Source of the DNA: Nemertoderma westbladi | Lineage: Eukaryota; Xenacoelomorpha; Nemertodermatida; Nemertodermatidae | NCBI GenBank assembly: GCA_032718475.1 | Contig: JAUCBJ010000307.1 | Coordinates: 1 to 22,685 of the forward strand | Length of the DNA stretch: 22,685 nt | Direction: 5' to 3' | In this document: one piece after another, positions 1 through 6,114 of the stretch | Layout: every line of letters begins with the position of its first letter | Numbering within the stretch: the first letter of the stretch is position 1 | Program-made: the position numbers and the translations under genes | Notes under the pieces: model-generated | The model's database searches: none | Told to the model about the DNA's origin: nothing | What the model saw: only the letters and a program-made list of their open reading frames with translations

Positions 1-159
1 AGAGATTAATTATTAACGATCCATCGAATAATACATTAGGTATACACTGCAACCTTACACTGTAATAATACAATTCAAGCATCCGAATTCAGTCTCCCGG
101 GTGTAGATCCATCGGGTGAATGATCGCGCATGGGCTGACTTCGGCTAATGTTTTGCGTA

Positions 160-840
160 TTAGCATAAATTATTGTCGTATGCTAAAGTGGTTTTAATTA
201 ACGAAAAGACATATAAATTTTGGCAGGTTAAACTGCTAAAGGTCTTCGAAAGCGCGAACACTTGGAATTCAGCCGGATTGAGAATAGATCCAAGTATATC
301 GGTATCTATGTGTCTGACTGCTGGAGTTCTTTGTTGGCGTTGTGTAATATCACTCATGGAGAGTTCCATTATAATACGCTGGTGTTTAGTGTTTATTGTT
401 GGTTTTACGTTTAATGTAGCCGAGTCTATAACTTGTTGCTCTACAAACACGAGATCGATCACGCTACTGCCATTCCAACTGTAGTAAGTTGGAACTGTTG
501 GGTCAGTTATACAATGTAACCCGGCCGATCGAAGACCATCGCATAGTAAGCTTCCACGTTCGCCAGTATCGAGGCGGCAGTTGAAATCCCCAATCATTAT
601 AATAGGAGAGTTCGTTGTAGATCTTATCGAGTTTATGGTATTTATCAGTTCTAGTAGTATGTCTGTTACATCTGTGTTCGGTTTGAAGTAACTGGATACA
701 AACACAAATTCCGCGAATAGCATTGCCAGTACAGATTCACATTTATAGATGACGTTGTGCGTAGTTCCATGTCTCATATTAACCGCCACAGTAATACCCC
801 CAAATGGGCGACCCTGCTCCCCTTTACTAGAAGGTCCCCT
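160..840 (-). pseudogene. LINE endonuclease fragment (EEP/AP-type), decayed
   Basis: The minus strand is open from about 840 down to 160 and encodes a stretch of an exonuclease-endonuclease-phosphatase domain, the target-nicking enzyme of non-LTR retrotransposons. Visible motifs in order are GRPFGGITVAV (upstream of the first Met of the longest ATG ORF), IMIGDFNCRLDTG with the catalytic Asp/Asn, and SSVIDLVFV. Where intact endonucleases usually carry SDHxPV this copy has TKHQRI, so the catalytic histidine region is degraded. The N-terminal part (the Asn and Glu motifs) and all of the reverse transcriptase are missing, so this is a fragment. The last 50 or so residues before the stop at 160 show nothing recognisable. 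The LINE family assignment is firm; the clade is unknown. It is not the same family as the 5877-12246 element, whose corresponding motif is MDCNADLG. Confidence 0.8.
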
Positions 841-1276
841 TTACTAATACTACACAATACAAAATGTTAATGTGCATGCAAGTTCAATTCGAATTTAATA
901 TAATATAATATTCGCCAAATTAAGTTGGGTTGAGTTGCATGCATATGTACTGATTGTGTAGAATGTAGATCGTAATAGGCCGAGCAGACCCATTACACCA
1001 ATCACCACGTACATTCAGGCAAACACAGTTGATAAATACATGGTTCTCATTAATTTCACATGCTAAATACTAAATAGGAACATAATATCGGTACTTACAG
1101 GATTAGATCGCTGGCAATCGTGCTACTTACAGTTTATCGTTGACAGGGGTAAATTATAAATATGAAAGAATGTACAGTACGTAGATATTATAGTACAGTA
1201 CAGCAGTACAAAAGGACAAGAACAATACAACAAGTACTATACGGTAGATACGAGGACAGTACGTAATGTAATAAAT
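841..1276. other. AT-rich intergenic stretch, no gene seen
   Basis: No coding signal is visible on either strand. The stretch includes short repeats of the GTACAGTAC type around 1172-1210 and a short duplicated motif, CCCCTTTACTA, at about 820-850. Confidence 0.5.
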
Positions 1277-1556
1277 TTATTGATTGTCAAACAGCGTTGG
1301 TAGAGCATTCCAGTCCTCTGGTGCCATCACTCGTATAGATTGTTTAGCAACCAGTAATCGTGTTCTGTGTACTGTGCAGTCATTGTTGGTGGCGGTGCGC
1401 GTTCGGTGTTGGTGGATTGTAGATGTGAATGTAAGAAGTGATGTGAACATGTCTAGTGGTAGAATCTTTTTTATGTGAGTGTAGCAAATTGTTGCTACCT
1501 GTTTGATGTATATGGAAATTAGGGTTTCCCCTACTGATAATAATATAGTATTTAAT
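1277..1556 (-). pseudogene. 3' end of a LINE ORF2 (reverse-transcriptase C-terminal tail)
   Basis: The minus strand is open from about 1556 to a stop at 1277-1279. It reads as the final part of a non-LTR retrotransposon polyprotein: a basic HRTRTATNND segment, then RTRLLVAKQSIRV, then APEDWNALPTLFDNQ just before the stop. A block of the form [RK]-rich, aromatic/basic, then WN-x-LP close to the terminus is typical of the C-terminal tail of many LINE reverse transcriptases. There is no reverse-transcriptase core here, so it is a 5'-truncated copy, as expected from incomplete target-primed reverse transcription. It lies upstream, on the minus strand, of the endonuclease fragment at 160-840, which is the wrong order for one element, so these are two separate insertions or a rearrangement. 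The fragment has no ATG near its beginning. Confidence 0.7.
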
Positions 1557-2215
1557 TACATTGTGAATTTAAAATAATTGAATTAGATTTGCGTGGCTGG
1601 TGCCTGCACGGAGGATCCCATTACAGTATTTCAGACACCAGTTTAAACAAACAAACAATATACATACAGTACAGTAGAAAAAAACCATTATACAATTCTT
1701 AGAATGGGCCTACAAAAAATTTACTATTGAGACAGAACTAATTTGAATAGGTACATAAATGTGTTTAAATTTATTATTAATACATAGAATAACTAAATGA
1801 TAGCAATAACTAGCGGAATATAGAAAACAAGTGAAATTTCTAATTACGTTGTAGTTATAGTTACAGTTATAGTTACAAATATTAAGTTAAATAAAGGTAG
1901 CGTTAAACTGAAAGTAAGTTTGATAATGTAATTTAGATATTACAACAATTAAATATATAATTAAAATACGGTTGCGTTTAACTAAAAGTAAGAAGTTAAC
2001 CAGTATCATGAATCCTGTGTCCTGAATATTTTAGCTCATTTTGCTTCACCTCAATCAGTCAATACTGCAATAAACTATCTTGCAATCCATCAGTTTCTTG
2101 TTTATCAGACTAGATTGGTGATGTACAAACTAGCCAATCACTATGGCGTCTCTAAAGGGTCAAAATATACATGAATAAAAACCTCTATGAAACAAGAAAA
2201 ATGCCTCCATATTTG
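1557..2215. other. AT-rich intergenic stretch, no gene seen
   Basis: No supportable ORF on either strand. A short GTTATAGTTACA-type repetition lies near 1850-1880, and a TACAGTACAG motif at about 1666. Otherwise this is unremarkable AT-rich DNA leading into the transposon ends. Confidence 0.5.
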
Positions 2216-2520
2216 TTACTGCAGTAATAAATAATTGTTACTGCAGTATAAATTATTAATTACTGCAGTAATAAATAAAAATTATTTTTTACTGCAGTAT
2301 GAATTATTAGTTACTGCAGTAAAAAAAATTTATTTATTACTGCAGTAATAAATAATTGTTACTGCAGTATTCTGATTGGAGATTAATATAATTATATCGG
2401 CCAATGAAATTACAGTTTAGTACTGCAGTAATAAATATTTGCTACTGCAGTAACAAATAATTATTACTGCAGTAACAATTGTTTCTTACTGCAGTAGCAA
2501 ATATTTATTACTGCAGTACT
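2216..2520. repeat. Array of the palindrome TACTGCAGTA at the left transposon end
   Basis: The 10-bp perfect palindrome TACTGCAGTA occurs 12 times in about 300 bp, spaced mostly 20-30 bp apart by AT-rich linkers; three more copies lie at the right end (about 4363-4419). A 34-bp block beginning TTACTGCAGTAATAA is exactly repeated at 2216-2249 and 2337-2370. Repeated subterminal motifs of this type are commonly transposase-binding sites in TIR transposons; here that is only inferred. Confidence 0.85.
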
Positions 2521-2570
2521 AAACTGTAATTTCATTGGCCGATATAATTATATTAATCTCCAATCAGAAT
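2369..2570. repeat. 202-bp palindrome, 85-bp perfect arms with a 32-bp centre
   Basis: Reading from ATTCTGATTGGAG at 2369 and its reverse complement ending at 2570, I find 85 bases matching perfectly on each arm (2369-2453 and 2486-2570), with a 32-base centre at 2454-2485. The right arm is the outer part of the left TIR. The left arm is therefore an inverted duplicate of the transposon end, abutted head to head. The absence of mismatches suggests a recent event or ongoing gene conversion between the arms. The structure could extrude as a cruciform. Confidence 0.85.
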
Positions 2571-2713
2571 CCGCAGTTATAAGGGCCACCCAAAACCGGG
2601 TTTAATTGGTTGTTATGCAGCATACAATTCCACCAATGGGATCTTATGAAGCGTTTACGAAGCAATCATATGGATTTGTCATTGCCAGATTACACTGTTT
2701 ATGTTCTCTAGCA
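2464..2713 (+). repeat. Left terminal inverted repeat (about 250 bp)
   Basis: The segment begins TTACTGCAGTAAC and ends at CTCTAGCA. It matches the reverse complement of 4168-4419 along its whole length with scattered substitutions and few length changes. Shared landmarks are the CATTGGCCGATAT block, AAGGGCCACCC, the CATACAATTCCACCAATG block, and ATGTTCTCTAGCA at the inner edge. Identity stops abruptly at the inner edge. Confidence 0.85.
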
Positions 2714-2916
2714 TAACGTAGGATGAAAAACGGGTATTCTTCACACTGTCACAGTCACATGGTCCATTATAGTTGTTGGTGTTCTTTGTATACACTATTG
2801 TTCGTTTTATTTGCCGCAATAATCATTGGCCATCGAAACGGAAGCAACATAATTTGATCTCAAATCTTATGTTTATTAATTTTTTGTATTCATTTTCATG
2901 GTGGGCGTTCTCCTAA

Positions 2917-2942
2917 GGGGGGGGGGGGGGGGGGGGGGGGGG
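2917..2942. repeat. G26 homopolymer
   Basis: There are 26 consecutive G residues on the plus strand. On the minus strand this run reads as a proline tract that ends the recognisable integrase reading frame, so it marks the breakpoint of that gene. A homopolymer this long is also a likely place for assembly or sequencing length errors. Confidence 0.9.
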
Positions 2943-3966
2943 TACTGTACTAGCGCAGTTATTAGTATTACATTGTAAATAAACAACTAAGCGTGAATAT
3001 CCATCTATCGCACCATGTACTACAAGACCCCACCTAATCAACGAGTGATGTCCGTCTATATGCCATAAGGCATTTGCGTGTGGGACATAGTATTTCCTCC
3101 TATGCACTATGGCGCCCCATCTCTGAGCGGAAAGTATAGGTATAAAGTGACGTTACGTTACGTTACGTTACGTTACGTTACGTTACGTTACGTTACGTTA
3201 CGTTACGTTACGTTACGTTACGTTACGTTACGTTACATTACATTACGTTACGTTACGTTACGTTACGTTACGTTACGTTACGTTACGTTACGTTACGTTA
3301 CGTTACGTTACGTTACGTTACGTTACGTTACGTTACGTTACGTTAAGTTACGTTACGTTACGTTACGTTACGTTACGTTACGTTACGTTACGTTACGTTA
3401 CGTTACGTTACGTTACGTTACGTTACGTTACGTTACGTTACGTTACGTTACGTTACGTTACGTTACGTTACGTTACGTTACGTTACGTTACGTTACGTTA
3501 CGTTACGTTACGTTACGTTACGTTACGTTACGTTACGTTACGTTACGTACCTTGGAATTTTAGAATACCTCGCACTAATCGACATCCAGCGTGAACATAC
3601 TCCCTATGAATGGCTTCAATCTTTGATTTTAAATCGATGTCGGATATAATAGTGAATGTGTTTCTCCGTTGAATTTGAAATTGTAATTGTGGACTTACTC
3701 ACTCCAAACATTTTACTTATTTGTTTCCATGAAAATCCAGTGTCCCTAAAAAATTCAAGGCTTTCCTTCTCGAAAACATAAGGTCGCCCTGATAACCCTG
3801 TATACATAAGGGTCGGGCGTAGCCGAGTAGGGTTGGAACAACAAGTGCTTATACCCATATCGATGGGTTGAATTGTATTTAACCAACGCAACCATTGTTT
3901 GGTTCCATTAAACAGTTGTCCAACAATAGTTGGGCGGATAATTTGATGACTTTCAATTTGCCCCAA
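2943..3966 (-). pseudogene. Broken HTH/integrase-core gene (transposase-like)
   Basis: Three minus-strand blocks line up as one decayed gene. Block 1 (3616-3966) holds GRPYVFEKESLEFF followed by FSWKQISKMFGVSKSTI, a helix-turn-helix typical of DNA-binding N-termini. Block 2 (about 3552-3620, in another frame after a frameshift) reads EAIHREYVHAGCRLVRGIL, then KFQG. Block 3 (about 2943-3140) reads [15 protein letters not shown], then [15 protein letters not shown] and [13 protein letters not shown], the start of a retroviral-type integrase core with the first catalytic Asp in HID. From memory, this order matches a family of animal 'integrase core domain' proteins with an N-terminal HTH. Between blocks 2 and 3 some 20-odd residues appear to be replaced by the (CGTTA)n array. 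After block 3 the frame runs into the poly-C tract, so the second Asp and the Glu of the catalytic triad are absent. The gene cannot make an active enzyme. Confidence 0.75.
3151..3549. repeat. (CGTTA)n pentanucleotide array, about 80 copies
   Basis: Nearly pure tandem CGTTA covers about 400 bp, with rare variants (two CATTA units near 3236-3245 and one AGTTA near 3346). Every 15 bases all frames stay open, which creates a spurious long ORF of TLRYV repeats on the plus strand. The array sits inside the coding order of the minus-strand integrase pseudogene. It does not match known animal telomere repeats (TTAGGG, TTAGG). Almost all of the roughly 80 CpGs are intact, which argues for recent expansion or lack of CpG methylation. 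Confidence 0.95.
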
Positions 3967-4167
3967 TATCGCTACAAAATGTTCAAGATTTCGATGTATA
4001 CTGTATAGTAGTAATCATGTCCACGTACCCCAATGACAGAAATTGCCTCACATCTTTCTATAATGCTTGACAAATGGTCTAAAAAAGCGGAACCAAGGTC
4101 ATCCATCCATGGGCTCGTCGAACACTCCGTACCTATTATGTACTGTTTAGTAGGCCTACTGGCTATT

Positions 4168-4419
4168 GCTAGAGAACATAAACAGTGTAATCTATGGCAA
4201 TGACAAATCCATTATGATTGCTTCGTTAACGCTTCATAAGATCTCATTGGTGGAATTGTATGCTGCATAACAACCAATTAAATCCGGTTCTGGGTGGCCC
4301 TTATAACTGCGGATTCTGATTGGGGATTAATTGAATTATATCGGCCAATGAAATGGCAATTTAGTACTGCAGTAATAAATATTTGCTACTGCAGTAACAA
4401 ATAATTATTACTGCAGTAA
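4168..4419 (-). repeat. Right terminal inverted repeat (about 252 bp)
   Basis: This is the reverse complement of 2464-2713, from TGCTAGAGAAC at the inner edge to TTACTGCAGTAA at the outer end, with scattered substitutions. It carries three copies of TACTGCAGTA at its outer end. Divergence from the left TIR is higher than between the arms of the left palindrome, so the two structures differ in age. Confidence 0.85.
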
Positions 4420-4943
4420 TTCATTCGTGGTTGATTCCGGATTAAGATGTAAAATGTTGTAGTGAAATTCTAAGGGATAAGTTTCAACGGGAGAAAATGA
4501 GTTCGGTTTTTGATGATTAATCAAGCGTCGAGTGTTTCGGAGCTGGGAGAGACTGCTCAGTCACTAGTTGAGAAGTGATTGTTGAAAACATTAGCTATTT
4601 CGCAACGATCTGATATAATTTGTGTAGATTGATCTAATTTTAGAATTATTTTTTTTCGGGGTTACAGAATTTTTAAGTTTACAAAGAGCAGTAATAAAAA
4701 TAGACCAAGTTTATTTTATATTTGAAGTGGAATTCTTAAATTGGTCTGTATAGTAATTTTTTCTGCCGCGTTCTTAGGGTGGAGGTTAGCTGGTTACGAT
4801 ATATTATATACAGTAGCAGTTTATTCTGGTAATTGTTGCTAGATATTGACGGGTAATTTGAACTTATATTACAGTATTGTCGTCTCTGGAATCTTATTCA
4901 TATACTGTCTGGAGAATGTCCCAAGCAGCCGGAGTCCAGACCA
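4420..4943. other. AT-rich stretch, no gene seen
   Basis: No supportable ORF. The sequence changes from AT-rich to GC-rich close to 4915, where the Gag-like relic begins. A short out-of-frame ATG ORF starts at 4915 and terminates within the relic. Confidence 0.45.
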
Positions 4944-5351
4944 GTGCCGCCGAGGCCTCAACCCCGCAAACCATCGGTCACCTTCTCATCAAGGAGTGCA
5001 GGGCACCCTCGGATAAAGGACCTCCCTGCTGGTCGATGCGTAACTGCAGTTCATGAGCAGCGCCTATGCATCCACTGCCTCTCCCCCGACCACTTCTCTG
5101 CCGCTTGTTCTTGTCCTTCTGGTTTGTAGGACGTGATCCCCAAGCACCACGGTCTGCTCCATAGCGAACTCCACGCCATTCAAGAAGGATGGATGGATTA
5201 CCTCAACCAACACCTTCCTTCACCTGCATTGTGCTCTCGCCAATCACCATCCACGGTGGGCCACCGTCAAGTCGATGCCTATTCTCGCAGTAGCGACGTT
5301 ACGCGGGACGAACTCATTGCATGTAGACTGAACTCTCTCTCCATTCATTAA
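4944..5351 (+). pseudogene. Retroelement Gag-like relic with CCHC zinc knuckle
   Basis: One frame encodes about 60 residues ending in RLCIHCLSPDHFSAACSCPSGL, then an in-frame TAG at 5127-5129, then about 74 further residues beginning DVIPKHHGLLHSEL. C-IH-C-LSPD-H-FSAA-C is a C-x2-C-x4-H-x4-C zinc knuckle, the nucleic-acid-binding motif of retroelement Gag proteins. A zinc knuckle followed closely by HHxLLH is an arrangement I associate with BEL/Pao-type LTR retrotransposons; that placement is a guess from memory. No protease, reverse transcriptase or LTR is visible nearby, and there is no in-frame ATG at the start (the first codon shown is GTG). It is most simply a fragment with a stop. The GC content is clearly higher than in the flanks. 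A domesticated zinc-finger exon is a less likely alternative. Confidence 0.55.
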
Positions 5352-5662
5352 CTGTACATAATAACTCTTAATTAACTTTTATATATATCTTTAATTTCAT
5401 ATTTAATGTTAATCGTATTTATCATTAATTTGTTCCTTTTAATTATTCACTGTGTCGCTGTTAATTGATCCTTTGTCGTATCACAGTTTTACTGCTGGAA
5501 TTTTTTATTTTTCCTTAGTTATGTTAACTTCTGCCTCTTTATTGCCGCCTCATCTTACTTAAGGGTTACCCTTGATGTCCGCTGATTTTCCTTTTTTCTG
5601 TTTGCTCTATGGTGCTGATTATTCTTGTCCTATTTAGATAACACTAAATATGAGTGGTTGTG
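5352..5662. other. AT-rich stretch, no gene seen
   Basis: No coding or structural signal noticed. It ends where the first, most diverged satellite monomer begins. Confidence 0.45.
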
Positions 5663-5875
5663 AGAATTATCTCGTGTAGTTTTGTCCAGTGGGATCACGT
5701 TTGTGTCTCCACACGCAGACATTCAGGTGTAATAGGATCGAACCGTGTAGGTTTGTCCGGTAGGGTCACGTTTGCGTCTCGAAACGCAGACATTCAGGTG
5801 TAATAGGATCGAACCGTGTAGGTTTGTCCGGTAGGGTGACGTTTGCATCTCCACACGCAGACATTCACGTGTAAT
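5663..5875. repeat. 71-bp satellite, left block of three monomers
   Basis: Three head-to-tail monomers start at 5663, 5734 and 5805, each 71 bp. The outermost is the most diverged and the innermost is close to the consensus of the large array at 12247-14459. Two of the three carry CAGGTG where the right-hand array has CACGTG. The block ends in GTGTAATA, and the LINE starts straight after, so this is the left edge of one array that the LINE split. Confidence 0.92.
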
Positions 5876-5876
5876 A

Positions 5877-6114
5877 TTTTGATGCATCCTCACAGTGAGG
5901 GAGTAGCCGTCCGTCTTCCCTTTATATAACAACTGAACTCCTGAACTTTTGGATTGATATATTGGTATCGGCACCGGTTCTCCGAGTTGCCCCGTCCAGC
6001 CATTACCCCCTCCACCGACCAAGCTGACTCCAAAGAACAAGGAAAACAAAGAAACGACCAAACCCAACAAAATTCATTACAATTCCGGAAAATAAAGGAT
6101 ATCCAAAAGCGAGG
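5877..6114 (+). promoter_or_regulatory. LINE 5' UTR, putative internal promoter region
   Basis: This is the untranslated leader between the satellite junction and the ORF1 ATG. A TTTATATAAC element lies near 5920-5930, soon after a GC-richer start with a small hairpin-like CCTCACAGTGAGG at about 5887-5899. LINEs generally need a promoter in this position, but the assignment here rests only on position and the TATA-like string. Confidence 0.4.

Larger units (their letters stand above)
2216..4419. mobile_element. TIR DNA transposon with TACTGCAGTA-studded ends and a broken integrase-type gene
   Basis: Two inverted repeats of about 250 bp (2464-2713 and 4168-4419) flank a minus-strand pseudogene with a helix-turn-helix and an integrase-core start. 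The right boundary is the palindrome TTACTGCAGTAA at 4408-4419. The left boundary is ambiguous: 2464 if only the matching TIR is counted, or 2216 if the additional cluster of the same palindrome is part of the element. The extra left part includes a large perfect palindrome, so the left end was probably rearranged or received a second insertion. I could not find a convincing target-site duplication. The core, at roughly 2 kb, is internally deleted: the integrase gene lacks everything after its first catalytic region. The association of gene and TIRs is seen directly; that the gene encoded the transposase of this element is an inference. Confidence 0.75.

Noticed and set aside
173-484. 103-codon plus-strand ORF
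   Set aside because: It lies antisense to the recognisable minus-strand endonuclease fragment.
3151-3549. Possible telomeric repeat
   Set aside because: CGTTA is not a known animal telomere unit, and the array is internal, short and inside a transposon gene.
3078-3563. 161-codon plus-strand ORF of TLRYV repeats
   Set aside because: It is the translation of the (CGTTA)n array, where no frame can contain a stop; not a protein gene.
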